Below the pieces are notes generated by a model, which did not search any database, had not been told where the DNA came from, and saw only the letters and a list, made by a program, of their open reading frames with translations. DNA of 64,000 nucleotides. It comes from an uncultured beta proteobacterium. Lineage in GTDB: Bacteria > Pseudomonadota > Gammaproteobacteria > Burkholderiales > Burkholderiaceae_C. A program made the position numbers and the translations under genes. The stretch lies in NCBI GenBank assembly GCA_903823025.1, contig CAIJRK010000024.1, forward strand, positions 41,153 through 105,152, read 5' to 3'. Positions 11,962 to 21,351 of this stretch are shown here, one piece after another (within the stretch, counting starts at the first letter, position 1; every line of letters begins with the position of its first letter).

Positions 11962-12306
11962 ATGCCAATTTACGCCTATAAATGCGAGTCCTGTGGGTTT
12001 GCCAAGGATGTGCTGCAAAAAATGTCAGACCCCGAGCTGACGGTTTGTTTGTCTTGTGGCGAACCCAGTTTTAAAAAACAGTTGACCGCTGCGGGTTTTC
12101 AGCTAAAGGGCACAGGCTGGTACGCCACGGACTTCAAAGGCGCAACCCCGGCGCCTGCGTCTGCTGATTCCGAGGCAACCCCAGCGACACCGACTACGAC
12201 TGCAGCGTCTGAAACAACGCCGGTCACATCCAAAAGCGCTGACAGCGCCAAGCCGAGCGAAAGCACACCGGCAAAAACGGTTGCCGCACCTCCTGCCTCC
12301 TCCTAA
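11962..12306 (+). CDS. FmdB-type zinc ribbon protein
   Basis: 114-residue protein with an N-terminal zinc ribbon: Cys8, Cys11, Cys29 and Cys32 in MPIYAYKCESCGF...LTVCLSCGE. The family motif AGFQLKGTGWYATDFK follows, then a Thr/Ser/Ala/Pro-rich unstructured tail of about 60 residues. FmdB proteins are proposed regulators but the true function is unknown. It is followed by DUF502 and aspS, a conserved betaproteobacterial order. Confidence 0.9.
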   Translation: MPIYAYKCESCGFAKDVLQKMSDPELTVCLSCGEPSFKKQLTAAGFQLKGTGWYATDFKGATPAPASADSEATPATPTTTAASETTPVTSKSADSAKPSESTPAKTVAAPPASS

Positions 12307-12354
12307 CGCGTTAAACCCCTTCTTTCAACGCCCCACGTCATTGCGGACTTTCTT

Positions 12355-13005
12355 GTGCCCATTAAAAAGTATCTTCTTACCGGCTTGCTGGTTTGGTTAC
12401 CGCTAACCATTACCCTTTGGTTGCTGCTGTGGCTGGTGGGTTTGCTGGACGCTATTTTTGGCGGCTTGCTGACGGGGCTGTCCACAGTGTCATCCCTGTC
12501 AACGCGGTCGCTTATTGAGGAATTGCGCCGTATTCCAGGTTTGGGGGTTATTCTGGTTTTTTCAGTCTTGTTGCTGACCGGTGCCCTGGTCTCCAACGTG
12601 GCCGGGCGCTGGTGGTTTGAGCAGTGGGATCGGTTGTTTACCCGGATTCCGGTGTTTAAGTCGATTTATAACAGTGTTAAAAAAGTGTCTGATACACTTT
12701 TTTCCAGCAATGGCAATGCGTTTCGCAAAGCCATGCTGGTGCAGTATCCGCGTGCAGGCGTCTGGACTATTGCGTTTCAGACCGGCACGCCGGGTGGGGA
12801 AGTTGCCAGCCATTTGGGGCCGGATTTTGTGAGCGTTTATGTGCCCACCACCCCCAACCCGACCAGCGGATTTTTCCTGATGTTGCCGCGTACCGAGATC
12901 ATCGAGTTGCACATGAGTGTCGATGAGGCGCTGACCTACGTGATTTCCATGGGGTCAGTGGCACCTTCGGGTGTCAGGCGCGGTACTGCCATTCCTTCCA
13001 AATAA
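12355..13005 (+). CDS. DUF502 family inner-membrane protein
   Basis: 216-residue membrane protein with two N-terminal hydrophobic segments (around 7-37 and 60-80) and the conserved soluble DUF502 region containing VFKSIYNSVKKVSDTLF and FVSVYVPTTPNPTSGF. It starts with GTG at 12355 (MPIKKYLLTGLL). The function is unknown; its constant neighbour is aspS. Confidence 0.9.
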   Translation: MPIKKYLLTGLLVWLPLTITLWLLLWLVGLLDAIFGGLLTGLSTVSSLSTRSLIEELRRIPGLGVILVFSVLLLTGALVSNVAGRWWFEQWDRLFTRIPVFKSIYNSVKKVSDTLFSSNGNAFRKAMLVQYPRAGVWTIAFQTGTPGGEVASHLGPDFVSVYVPTTPNPTSGFFLMLPRTEIIELHMSVDEALTYVISMGSVAPSGVRRGTAIPSK

Positions 13006-13054
13006 TTTTTTGATAACCTGCGCTGCCTTTCAAGGCGGACTTTGAAAGCTATCT

Positions 13055-14869
13055 ATGGCCATGCGTTCCCATTATTGCGGTCTTGTGACCGAGGCCCTGT
13101 TGGGCGAAACAGTTACTTTGTGCGGCTGGGTAAACCGCCGCCGCGACCACGGTGGCGTGATCTTTGTTGACATTCGTGACCGTGAAGGTTACGTGCAAAT
13201 CGTGTGCGACCCGGATCGGGCCGAGATGTTCAAGGTTGCTGAAGGCCTGCGCAACGAATTCTGTATTCAAGTCAAAGGCTTGGTGCGTGCGCGCCCTGAA
13301 GGCACGGTCAATGACAACCTCAAGAGCGGCAAGATTGAGGTGTTGTGCCACGAGTTGAATGTGTTGAATCCGTCGGTGACCCCCCCCTTCCAACTCGATG
13401 ACGACAACCTGAGTGAGACCACACGCCTGACGCACCGGGTGCTCGATCTGCGTCGTCCTTATATGCAAAACAACCTGATGCTGCGTTACCGCGTGTCCAT
13501 GGAAGTGCGCAAGTTTCTGGATGCGAATGGCTTTATTGACATCGAAACGCCCATGTTGGGCAAGTCCACGCCCGAAGGTGCCCGTGATTATCTGGTGCCG
13601 AGTCGCGTGCATGACGGTCACTTTTTTGCACTGCCACAAAGCCCCCAGTTGTTCAAACAACTGTTAATGGTGGCCGGTTATGACCGTTATTACCAAATCA
13701 CCAAATGCTTCCGTGATGAAGATTTACGCGCTGACCGTCAGCCTGAATTCACACAGATTGATATTGAAACCTCGTTCCTGAGCGAGCAAGAAATCCGCGA
13801 TATGTTTCAGGGCATGATCACCACCGTGTTCAAGAACACGCTCAACGTTGATCTTGGCGAATTCCCGGTCATGACGTTCCAGGAAGCCGCGCACCGCTAC
13901 GGCTCCGACAAGCCTGACTTGCGCGTCAAGCTGGAGTTCACGGAGTTAACCGACGTCATGACGGACGTTGACTTCAAGGTTTTTTCGGGCGCTGCCACCA
14001 TGAAGGGGGGCCGTGTGGTGGGCCTTTGCATTCCCGGCGGCGCGCGCGAAGCGGGGGGTCTGAGCCGTGGCGAAATTGATGCCTACGCCGAGTTTGTCAA
14101 AATCTATGGTGCCAAAGGCTTGGCTTATATCAAGGTTAATGACCTGACCAAAGGGCGCGACGGCTTGCAGTCGCCGATTGTCAAAAACATCCACGACAAG
14201 GCGCTGGCTGAAGTGTTGGCCCGCACGGGTGCCAAAGATGGCGATCTGATTTTCTTTGGCGCGGACAAAGACAAGGTGGTCAACGACGCCATCGGTGCGC
14301 TGCGTATCAAAATCGGCCACAGCGAGTTTGGCAAAAAGAATGGTTTGTTCGAGAAGTCCTGGCGCCCTCTGTGGGTGGTTGACTTCCCGATGTTCGAGTT
14401 TGATGAAGAAGCCCAACGCTACAGCGCTGTGCATCACCCTTTCACCGCACCCAAAGAAGGCCATGAAGACTGGATGGTCACGGCCCCCGAGAAATGTATT
14501 TCTCAAGGTTATGACATGGTGTTGAACGGCTGGGAAATGGGCGGCGGTTCGGTGCGTATCCACCGTGCTGACGTACAGCAAAAAGTGTTCGATGCCTTGA
14601 AAATCACGCCCGAAGAAGCGCAGGATAAATTCGGTTTCTTGCTCGATGCCTTGCAATACGGCGCGCCGCCGCACGGTGGCCTGGCCTTTGGGCTGGACCG
14701 CATTGTCACACTCATGACCGGTGCCGAATCCATCCGTGACGTGATCGCGTTTCCCAAAACGCAACGCGCGCAATGTCTGCTCACGCAAGCGCCCAGCACG
14801 GTGGACGAAAAACAATTGCGTGAATTGCATATTCGCCTGCGTCCGACCGAGCTGACCAAAGCGGTTTAA
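13055..14869 (+). CDS. aspS: Aspartyl-tRNA synthetase
   Basis: Class IIb synthetase charging tRNA-Asp. The 604-residue bacterial form has an N-terminal OB-fold anticodon domain ([20 protein letters not shown]), motif 2 ([19 protein letters not shown]), a GAD insertion around 300-420 and motif 3 ([15 protein letters not shown]). Betaproteobacteria often have a non-discriminating enzyme that also charges tRNA-Asn; that cannot be settled here. A strong terminator follows. Confidence 0.98.
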   Translation: MAMRSHYCGLVTEALLGETVTLCGWVNRRRDHGGVIFVDIRDREGYVQIVCDPDRAEMFKVAEGLRNEFCIQVKGLVRARPEGTVNDNLKSGKIEVLCHELNVLNPSVTPPFQLDDDNLSETTRLTHRVLDLRRPYMQNNLMLRYRVSMEVRKFLDANGFIDIETPMLGKSTPEGARDYLVPSRVHDGHFFALPQSPQLFKQLLMVAGYDRYYQITKCFRDEDLRADRQPEFTQIDIETSFLSEQEIRDMFQGMITTVFKNTLNVDLGEFPVMTFQEAAHRYGSDKPDLRVKLEFTELTDVMTDVDFKVFSGAATMKGGRVVGLCIPGGAREAGGLSRGEIDAYAEFVKIYGAKGLAYIKVNDLTKGRDGLQSPIVKNIHDKALAEVLARTGAKDGDLIFFGADKDKVVNDAIGALRIKIGHSEFGKKNGLFEKSWRPLWVVDFPMFEFDEEAQRYSAVHHPFTAPKEGHEDWMVTAPEKCISQGYDMVLNGWEMGGGSVRIHRADVQQKVFDALKITPEEAQDKFGFLLDALQYGAPPHGGLAFGLDRIVTLMTGAESIRDVIAFPKTQRAQCLLTQAPSTVDEKQLRELHIRLRPTELTKAV

Positions 14870-14900
14870 CCAAGGCCTGACCAAGGCTTCAGGCAGAATA

Positions 14901-14930
14901 AAAGGGCGCTCGTTGGCGCCCTTTCTTGTT
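14901..14930 (+). terminator. Rho-independent terminator after aspS
   Basis: A perfect 9-bp stem AAAGGGCGC / GCGCCCTTT with a 6-nt loop is followed by a T-rich run (CTTGTTT). It lies 32 bp after the aspS stop. Confidence 0.85.
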
Positions 14931-14967
14931 TGGCGATAGGCCCATTGACTTTTGAAAGTACAACTAT

Positions 14968-15003
14968 GTTTCAATCCACGCCCCTGAAGGGGAGGTTTCA
15001 AAC
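14968..15003. repeat. Solitary CRISPR-repeat-like sequence
   Basis: A 36-base sequence starts GTTTCAATCCACGCCCC, the usual beginning of type I-C-like repeats read in one orientation, continues with a short CCCCT-GAA-GGGG dyad and ends GGTTTCAAAC. Only one copy is present and no cas gene is in the window, so this is at most a relic or a coincidental match. It lies between the aspS terminator and the EEP hydrolase start. Confidence 0.35.
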
Positions 15004-15018
15004 CGGAGTTAGTTTGAG

Positions 15019-15756
15019 ATGAACATCATACGGATTGCTACCTACAACATTCACAAAGGGGTGCAGGGCATTGGGCCGCAGCGCAGGCTGGAGATTCACA
15101 ACCTGGGGCATGCGGTCGAGCAGCTCGATGCCGACATTGTGTGCCTGCAAGAAGTGCGCAAAATGAACCGGGGCGAGGCGCAGCACTTCACCCGTTGGCC
15201 TGATTTGCCGCAAGCCGATTTTTTGGCGCCCGAAGGCTACGAAGCGATTTACCGAACCAATGCGGTCACCAAGCACGGCGAACATGGCAATGCTTTGCTG
15301 TCACGCTGGCCAGTGGTGGCGCACCAGCACGAAGACATTTCAGATCATCGCTTTGAACAACGTGGTTTGTTGCATGTCGAGGTGAGAGTGCATGAGCAGT
15401 CTGTGCACGTCGTAGTGGTTCATTTGGGGCTGGTGCGGGCGAGTCGAATCCGGCAGGTCGCACAGCTACAGCGCTTTATTGCGCGTGAAATTCCACCCGA
15501 GGCGCCGTTGTTGGTCGCCGGTGACTTCAACGACTGGGGCGCCTTGGTGCAACGGGCGCTGGATGCGACACATCTGCGCTCCTTTAAAGGCGCACAACAA
15601 GCGACTTTTCCGTCCCGTTTACCCTTGGTGCAGCTGGATTATGTGTATGCCCGAGGCCTGAAACCGTTAAGGGTTCATGTGCCACGCGGGCGCGTTTGGT
15701 GGCGCATGTCAGATCACTTGCCCTTGATTGCCGAGTTTGAACTCCCTGTCTTGTAG
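15019..15756 (+). CDS. Endonuclease/exonuclease/phosphatase family protein
   Basis: 245-residue metal-dependent phosphodiesterase fold. Motifs are the N-terminal RIATYNIHKGV, VCLQEVRKMNRGEAQ with the metal-binding Glu, VVVVHLGL, VAGDFNDWG and the C-terminal SDHLPLIAEF. No signal peptide is seen. It is 8 bp before the cardiolipin-synthase-like gene, a common pairing, which suggests a phospholipid-related role, but the substrate is not determined. Confidence 0.9.
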   Translation: MNIIRIATYNIHKGVQGIGPQRRLEIHNLGHAVEQLDADIVCLQEVRKMNRGEAQHFTRWPDLPQADFLAPEGYEAIYRTNAVTKHGEHGNALLSRWPVVAHQHEDISDHRFEQRGLLHVEVRVHEQSVHVVVVHLGLVRASRIRQVAQLQRFIAREIPPEAPLLVAGDFNDWGALVQRALDATHLRSFKGAQQATFPSRLPLVQLDYVYARGLKPLRVHVPRGRVWWRMSDHLPLIAEFELPVL

Positions 15757-15764
15757 CGCGGCCC

Positions 15765-16988
15765 ATGTTGAAAATCCGACCGGGTCATCAGATTGAGCTT
15801 TTGCAGGGCGGACACGCATTTTTTTCATCACTGGTGCAAGCCATTGACCGCAGCACACATGAGGTTCGGCTGGAAACGTACATCTTCAATATGGACGTTT
15901 CCGGGGCGCGGGTCGCCGCCTCCTTGGCGCGCGCCGCACAACGCGGTGTCGCCGTTTATGTGGTGATGGACGGCGTTGGAACGCCCCATTTTCCGGCTGA
16001 ATGGGCTATCCGTTTTGATGGATCAGGTGTTCAATGGCGTATTTTTTCGCCTTTAGGCCGATGGGGGGTGTTGATTCCCAGCCGCTGGCGACGTTTGCAC
16101 CGCAAGTTGTGCGTGGTGGATGGCACGGTGGCTTTTTGCGGTGGCATTAACGTGCTCGACGACTATTACGATCCTAATCATGGGGTTTTAGAGTCACCCC
16201 GATTTGACTTTGCCGTGCGTGTGAAGGGGCCGCTGGTGCAAGCGGCACACGCCGCAACTACCCAATTCTGGTGGCGTTTGCAGGCTGTCAGTACGGTGCG
16301 TCAACGCGACTTTCCGGCGGCGTGGCAGGCTTTGCAAGAAGCGCTGGCACTGACTCGTCAGTCGCATTCTTTCAATGGCGGATCAACAGGGCCTTTGGAG
16401 ACGCTCGAAGACACCACAAACGCACGTCTGGTCTTGCGTGATAACGTGCACAACCGCACCCGAATTGAACGTAGCTATCGACAAGCAATTGGGGCGGCAA
16501 CACACGAGATCATCATTGCCAATGCTTATTTTTTGCCAGGGCGCAAACTCCGCAAAGGCTTGATTCATGCCGCGCAGCGAGGCGTTCGTGTGCGTTTGCT
16601 GCTACAAGGACGTTATGAGTATTTCATGCAATACCACGCGACCCGGCCTGTTTACGGGGCGCTACTGGCCGCTGGCGTGGAGATTCATGAATATTCGGTG
16701 AGCTTTCTTCATGCCAAGGTTGCGGTTATCGACAGCCATTGGGCCACGGTGGGGTCATCCAATCTGGACCCGCTGAGTTTGTTGCTCGCGCGTGAGGCCA
16801 ATGTGGTGGTGGATGACGTGGCATTTGCCAAAAATTTGCGTGCCCGTCTGGAGCACGCCATGGTTCACGGCGGGCTTCGGGTGAAGCCGTCGGTCTATGC
16901 CAACCGGCCTTGGCATCAGCGGTTTTTAGATCGTGTTGCCTTTGTCTTGATGCGTATTTTGTTGTTTTTAAATGGAAAACGTTATTAA
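15765..16988 (+). CDS. clsB: Cardiolipin synthase ClsB-like phospholipase D protein
   Basis: Phospholipase-D superfamily enzyme likely transferring phosphatidyl groups in the inner membrane. The 407-residue chain has both HKD motifs, HRKLCVVDGTVAFCGGIN near residue 110 and HAKVAVIDSHWATVGSSN near 315. It lacks the N-terminal double membrane span of ClsA, which fits ClsB; the C-terminus has one hydrophobic stretch. It is coupled to the upstream EEP gene. Confidence 0.85.
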   Translation: MLKIRPGHQIELLQGGHAFFSSLVQAIDRSTHEVRLETYIFNMDVSGARVAASLARAAQRGVAVYVVMDGVGTPHFPAEWAIRFDGSGVQWRIFSPLGRWGVLIPSRWRRLHRKLCVVDGTVAFCGGINVLDDYYDPNHGVLESPRFDFAVRVKGPLVQAAHAATTQFWWRLQAVSTVRQRDFPAAWQALQEALALTRQSHSFNGGSTGPLETLEDTTNARLVLRDNVHNRTRIERSYRQAIGAATHEIIIANAYFLPGRKLRKGLIHAAQRGVRVRLLLQGRYEYFMQYHATRPVYGALLAAGVEIHEYSVSFLHAKVAVIDSHWATVGSSNLDPLSLLLAREANVVVDDVAFAKNLRARLEHAMVHGGLRVKPSVYANRPWHQRFLDRVAFVLMRILLFLNGKRY

Positions 16989-17073
16989 TAAAAAACCGCC
17001 ATACCCTCTGCCTGTGAGAGGTTAAAAGCCTAAAACCCCACAACTAAAACGCTGGTACTATTCTCATCTGTTA

Positions 17074-17793
17074 ATGAAAAGTCAGAGCCTTATGAACCCA
17101 GTTGATGCCGATGAGGGCACCCCCGTTTCCGTCAAAATCCGGGAGCGATTGCTGGCCGCGCGCAAGCGTTTCCATGCCAATGACAACATTGCCGACTTTA
17201 TTCAGCCGGGCGAGCTTGAACGCTTGCTCGACGAGGTAGAGGAGAAAATGAAGGGCGTGTTGAGTAGCATGGTGATTGACACCGACAATGACCACAACAC
17301 GGATAAAACAGCCCGTCGCGTTGCCAAGATGTATCTCTCCGAGGTGTTTCAGGGACGCTACGTCAGTGCGCCCAATATCACCGAGTTCCCCAACGCCGAA
17401 CACCTCAACGAGTTGATGATTGTGGGGCCGATTACGGTGCGTAGCGCCTGTAGTCACCACCTGTGCCCGGTGATCGGAAAAATCTGGATTGGTGTGTTGC
17501 CCAACGAACACACGAACGTCATCGGACTGTCCAAATACGCCCGCCTGGCAGAGTGGGTTATGGGACGTCCACAGATTCAGGAAGAAGCCGTTGTTCAATT
17601 GGCCGACCTGATTCAGCAAAAAACCCAGCCGGATGGCCTGGCCATCGTGATGGAAGCCAGCCATTTTTGTATGGGCTGGCGTGGCGTCAAAGACATGGAT
17701 AGCAAGATGATTAACTCGGTCATGCGCGGCAGTTTCCTTAAAGATCCCAATTTGCGTCGTGAATTCTTGGCACTTATTCCCCGGAAAGACTAA
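17074..17793 (+). CDS. folE: GTP cyclohydrolase I
   Basis: Converts GTP to dihydroneopterin triphosphate, first step of tetrahydrofolate or tetrahydropterin synthesis. The 239-residue product has zinc-binding SACSHHLCPVIGKIWIG near residue 123 and the second Cys in EASHFCMGWRGV. It is longer than the E. coli type and belongs to a divergent FolE subgroup. Start at 17074 or at the ATG six codons later (MNPVDADEG). A BLUF gene begins 2 bp after the stop. Confidence 0.92.
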   Translation: MKSQSLMNPVDADEGTPVSVKIRERLLAARKRFHANDNIADFIQPGELERLLDEVEEKMKGVLSSMVIDTDNDHNTDKTARRVAKMYLSEVFQGRYVSAPNITEFPNAEHLNELMIVGPITVRSACSHHLCPVIGKIWIGVLPNEHTNVIGLSKYARLAEWVMGRPQIQEEAVVQLADLIQQKTQPDGLAIVMEASHFCMGWRGVKDMDSKMINSVMRGSFLKDPNLRREFLALIPRKD

Positions 17794-17795
17794 TC

Positions 17796-18218
17796 ATGCT
17801 CGTTCGTTTGCTTTACGCCAGTCGTGCCATCGACACCAGTCCTGATGCCATTGATGCAATTTTGGCCCAGTCGCGCCAGTACAACCCCGGTAGTGGCATT
17901 ACCGGCATTCTTTGTTATGGTGGCGGCATTTTTCTTCAAGCCATTGAAGGCGGGCGCATGGCTGTCAGTGAGTTATACGGCCACATTCAGCGCGACCCTC
18001 GCCACAAAGATGTGGTGCTGCTGCACTACCAGGAAATTTCTGAACGCCGGTTTGCAGGCTGGACCATGGGCGCGGTCAATATGTCCAAAATCAACGCCTC
18101 TATCTTGCTCAAATACGCCGAGAAACCGGAACTGAATCCGTACACCGTCTCTGGCAGCGTTTCTTTGGCTCTGCTTGAAGAGCTGATGGCAACCGCTTGC
18201 ATCATCGGTCGCTCGTGA
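17796..18218 (+). CDS. Short BLUF-domain blue-light sensor
   Basis: 140-residue protein that is almost only a BLUF domain, which binds FAD and changes its hydrogen bonding in blue light. Key residues are visible: Tyr7 (RLLYASR), Asn30 in NPGSGITGILCYGGG, Gln48 (FLQAIEG) and Trp89 (GWTMG). The Asn-Gln distance of 18 matches the family. The C-terminal helices are short as in PixD-like proteins, so output must be by protein contact. It follows folE by 2 bp and precedes a DUF429 gene by 4 bp, so all three probably share a transcript; no reported partner is recognised. Confidence 0.9.
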   Translation: MLVRLLYASRAIDTSPDAIDAILAQSRQYNPGSGITGILCYGGGIFLQAIEGGRMAVSELYGHIQRDPRHKDVVLLHYQEISERRFAGWTMGAVNMSKINASILLKYAEKPELNPYTVSGSVSLALLEELMATACIIGRS

Positions 18219-18222
18219 GCCG

Positions 18223-19086
18223 TTGAGCGACTCTGTGTTGGTCGGGTGTGACTTTTCAAGCAGTCCTTCCCGAAAAAAACCGATTGTCATTGCCCTTGGA
18301 TCAGTTCAGGCCGGGCGGGTTTTGCTGTCACGGCTTGAGCGGCTCGAATCTCTCGATGCTTTCGCCCTGTGGCTGCAACAGCCCGCGACTTGGGTTGGCG
18401 GCTTTGATCTTCCCTTTGGCTTGCCCCGTGAACTCATTGAGACATTGGGCTGGCCGACGTCCTGGCAAGCCAGTATTCATCACTACGCCGGCTTGAGTCG
18501 ACCAGAAATCCGGGCGACCTTCGCGGCGTTCTGCAACAACCGACCAGTTGGTGGCAAATTTTCCCATCGCGCCACAGATCGTCTGGCCGGTTCCAGTCCA
18601 TCAATGAAATGGGTTAATCCACCTGTGGCTTATATGTTGCACGCGGGCGTGCCTTTGCTGCTTCAAGCGGGCGTTTGCCTGCCCGGTCTGCATGGCGGTG
18701 ATCCGCAGGATGTGGACGCCAACGGCCAAGCGCGTCGGGTAGCACTTGAAGCCTATCCCGGCTTGCTGGCGCGTGAGGTATTGGCCCAGCGCAGCTATAA
18801 AAGCGACGACAAAGCCCGGCAAACGCCCGAGCGTCTGATTGCCCGCAAAGACCTGATCACGGCGCTGGAACACGGTCAAACCCGACTGAATTTACGACTG
18901 AAACTCACGCACGCCCAGCGCGACATGCTGGTGGATGACGCCAGCGGCGATACGCTGGATGCCGTGTTGTGTTTGATGCAAGCGGCTTGGGCGCAGTCGC
19001 AAAACCTTCAAGGGGCTGCGCACTTTGGCTTGCCCGATAGCATGGATCCTCTTGAAGGCTGGATCATTAGCGCTGGCTTAAGTTAG
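18223..19086 (+). CDS. DUF429 family protein (predicted RNase H-like nuclease)
   Basis: 287-residue protein with the DUF429 features VGCDFSSSPSRKKP at the N-terminus, GGFDLPFGLPREL and a C-terminal DDASGDTLDAVLC acidic motif. These spaced Asp residues suit the RNase H fold proposed for the family. It starts at TTG 18223, because the only nearby GTG is out of frame. Its stop overlaps the convergent minD-like gene by 4 bp. Confidence 0.82.
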   Translation: MSDSVLVGCDFSSSPSRKKPIVIALGSVQAGRVLLSRLERLESLDAFALWLQQPATWVGGFDLPFGLPRELIETLGWPTSWQASIHHYAGLSRPEIRATFAAFCNNRPVGGKFSHRATDRLAGSSPSMKWVNPPVAYMLHAGVPLLLQAGVCLPGLHGGDPQDVDANGQARRVALEAYPGLLAREVLAQRSYKSDDKARQTPERLIARKDLITALEHGQTRLNLRLKLTHAQRDMLVDDASGDTLDAVLCLMQAAWAQSQNLQGAAHFGLPDSMDPLEGWIISAGLS

Positions 19087-19934
19087 CCCGTCATTTGCCA
19101 GCTAACCCGCGTCATCAGGGTATCTTCGAGCTTGCCCGCGAGCTGTGAAATCGCTAATGCCGCCGCACAACCCGGCATGGATTGCATTAACAATTGGCGC
19201 CGCATGACCGCTTGCCGCACCGAAGGGTCAGTAGGAATGTCACCCATATGGATCAAGCGAATGGGGCGGCCCGGCTCAGTGATCACAAAACGGTCCAGCA
19301 CTTGCTGCAATTGCGCAGTGATGGCCCGCCCATCGCCCAGGCGCGACGTCTGATTCACGACCATGCGAATGTTCTGGCGCTTTTGCTGACCCACCAGCAC
19401 TTTGATAGTGGCGTAGGCATCGGTCAGGGACGTCGGCTCAGGCGTGGCAACCACCAAAACCTCTGAGGCGAGCGACACGGCAAACAACACAACGTCTGAA
19501 ATGCCCGCGCCGGTATCGAGCAAAATAATGTCGTAGTAAGGAATCAGGCTTTGCATGACACCCATGAAATCATCGCGAATTTCTGGCGTCAAGCGGGAGT
19601 ATTCCACCATGCCGGAGCCTGCCAGCAAGACAGAAAAGCCACCTGGCGCCTGAACAATGGCCTCTTTCAAGGTGGCTTTGCCGGTGAACACGTCGTGCAG
19701 AGTCAGCTTGGGATAGAGGTTGAGAACCACATCCAGGTTGGCCAACCCCAGGTCAGCATCCAGCACTAAAACGCGGTGCCCCCGCTTAGCCAGCGCTGCC
19801 GCCAGATTGGCAGATACAAAAGTTTTACCAACACCGCCTTTGCCGCTGGTCACGGCCAGCACTTTCCCAAGTGGTTTGAGGGCAACAGGGTCAGACACTA
19901 CGCTGGTTTGTGTTGGATTCAAGACGTCGCTCAT
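19083..19934 (-). CDS. MinD/ParA-family ATPase (FlhG-like)
   Basis: 283-residue P-loop ATPase with the deviant Walker A (SGKGGVGKTFVSANLAAAL, residues 30-48), DADLGLANLDVV and LLDTGAGISDVV. The sequence resembles the FlhG/YlxH side of the family more than true MinD, but no flagellar gene is present and no minC/minE neighbours occur. Its start overlaps the upstream GGDEF gene by 4 bp, so the two are translationally coupled. A role in positioning or in regulating the cyclase is inference. Confidence 0.85.
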   Translation of the reverse strand: MSDVLNPTQTSVVSDPVALKPLGKVLAVTSGKGGVGKTFVSANLAAALAKRGHRVLVLDADLGLANLDVVLNLYPKLTLHDVFTGKATLKEAIVQAPGGFSVLLAGSGMVEYSRLTPEIRDDFMGVMQSLIPYYDIILLDTGAGISDVVLFAVSLASEVLVVATPEPTSLTDAYATIKVLVGQQKRQNIRMVVNQTSRLGDGRAITAQLQQVLDRFVITEPGRPIRLIHMGDIPTDPSVRQAVMRRQLLMQSMPGCAAALAISQLAGKLEDTLMTRVSWQMTG

Positions 19935-20812
19935 GGTGAGTTCACTTTATTTTTATGGCTATCTGTCGCATGGCCCGACGCGTTGCTGGACACAGTTTCG
20001 GCACCAGCGGGGTCACCAATCAAGCGGTGGTTAAACAGCATACTTTTCTCTTCTGCACTGACGGAGTTTTCACGATGTTGATCAATATAGACACGGTTAC
20101 GGCCTTCAGACTTCGCTCGGTAGAGCTGAATATCCGCCCGGTCAACCCATAGCGCCGCCGTTGAATGCGCCCATTCGGGGGCGTAGGCGCCCCCAATGCT
20201 GACGGTGACCTGCGCACTGTTGAGCGCAGAAACAGGCGTGCGGAGATTGCCAACCGTTTCCCGGATTCGTTCGGCAATCACTTCGCCAAACGAGGCTGGA
20301 CAGTTAGGAAAAATAGCAGCAAATTCCTCACCACCGTAGCGCGCCACCGTGTCCATGGGCCTCATGCAAGTCGCCAGACAGTTGGCAACGGCTCGCAGCA
20401 CAAGGTCACCCGCCAAATGGCCGTAGGTATCATTGACAATTTTGAATTTATCAATGTCAAGCATGAGCAACAACGCAGAATCACCTGAACGTGTCGCATT
20501 GTCAATTTCACGGCTTAATACGTTGTAAAAGTGACGTCGATTGGACAAACCGGTCAGCGGATCTTTCAGAGACAGCTCACACAGATTGTCGATGACGCTT
20601 TGTACATAGACCGTGGAGGACGCATCGGGGCCAACCAGCTGACTTAAAGGGTCTTGCTCCAGCAGGGCGCGTGCATCATCCAGGCGTAAATCACGCAAAT
20701 TGATCATTGAGGAGGCAGCTTTGAGGTCACGGGATAACTTATTGTTTGTAAAAATGAGTCTATCAGGAAGGGGTTTTGACACGATAGAAAAACCATGGTT
20801 TTTCCCCTGCAT
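19931..20812 (-). CDS. Diguanylate cyclase (GGDEF domain)
   Basis: 293-residue cytoplasmic protein making c-di-GMP. The GGDEF domain begins at DPLTGLSNRRHF; the active site is GGEEF near residue 160, with an intact inhibitory I-site RPMD five residues upstream, so product inhibition is expected. No membrane segment or named sensor domain is in the 90-residue N-terminus. An internal Met (MINLRDLRL) is an alternative start. It is coupled by a 4-bp overlap to the MinD-like ATPase. Confidence 0.9.
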   Translation of the reverse strand: MQGKNHGFSIVSKPLPDRLIFTNNKLSRDLKAASSMINLRDLRLDDARALLEQDPLSQLVGPDASSTVYVQSVIDNLCELSLKDPLTGLSNRRHFYNVLSREIDNATRSGDSALLLMLDIDKFKIVNDTYGHLAGDLVLRAVANCLATCMRPMDTVARYGGEEFAAIFPNCPASFGEVIAERIRETVGNLRTPVSALNSAQVTVSIGGAYAPEWAHSTAALWVDRADIQLYRAKSEGRNRVYIDQHRENSVSAEEKSMLFNHRLIGDPAGAETVSSNASGHATDSHKNKVNSP

Positions 20813-20855
20813 TAATCGTCTTTCAAACGGCCTGCGTTAGCGTCGAGAAGTATTT

Positions 20856-21350
20856 ATGATCTTTAAATATGGCTGCTTGATCGCTCTTTTGATCGCTATC
20901 CCAGCCCAGGCAAAAGATGTGTTCTCTGGCAAAGTCTCGCACGTCACAGATGGCGACACACTTTGGGTGCAAGCCCACAACGGAGGCCGTGTGCATAAAT
21001 TGCGTTTACAAGGTATGGATGCGCCCGAAATTTGTCAGCCGGGCGGCCAGGTTTCGCGGGACGTATTGGCCCGGCGGGCATTGCATCAGGAGGTTGACGT
21101 GACCGTGAGTTATCGTGATGTTTATGGCCGGGGTATTGCGACCATCCGGCTAAATGGTGACGACCTGGGCGCGGAAATGGTGCGCGCCGGTCAAGCCTGG
21201 TCTTATCGTTGGCGCCGTAATCCAGGGCCTTATGTGGCGGAGGAAGCCCTCGCGCGAAAAGCCCGACGGGGACTGTTTGCGCAAGATCAGCCTGAGTTGC
21301 CCGGCGACTTTCGCAAACGACACGGGTCTTGTCATCAAGCGAAACGCTGA
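20856..21350 (+). CDS. Secreted thermonuclease-family (SNase) protein
   Basis: 164-residue nuclease with a signal peptide (MIFKYGCLIALLIAIPAQA) and the staphylococcal nuclease fold: HVTDGDTLWV, LQGMDAPEIC and DVYGRGIATI. It should act on nucleic acid in the periplasm or outside. It is divergent from the GGDEF gene and convergent with moeB. Confidence 0.9.
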   Translation: MIFKYGCLIALLIAIPAQAKDVFSGKVSHVTDGDTLWVQAHNGGRVHKLRLQGMDAPEICQPGGQVSRDVLARRALHQEVDVTVSYRDVYGRGIATIRLNGDDLGAEMVRAGQAWSYRWRRNPGPYVAEEALARKARRGLFAQDQPELPGDFRKRHGSCHQAKR

Positions 21351-21351
21351 G

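Noticed and set aside
13946..15001. Minus-strand 351-codon frame over aspS
   Set aside because: Antisense to conserved synthetase motifs; crosses the aspS terminator without its own signals.
14968..15003. A functional CRISPR array
   Set aside because: Only one repeat-like unit, no spacer series and no cas gene in the window.
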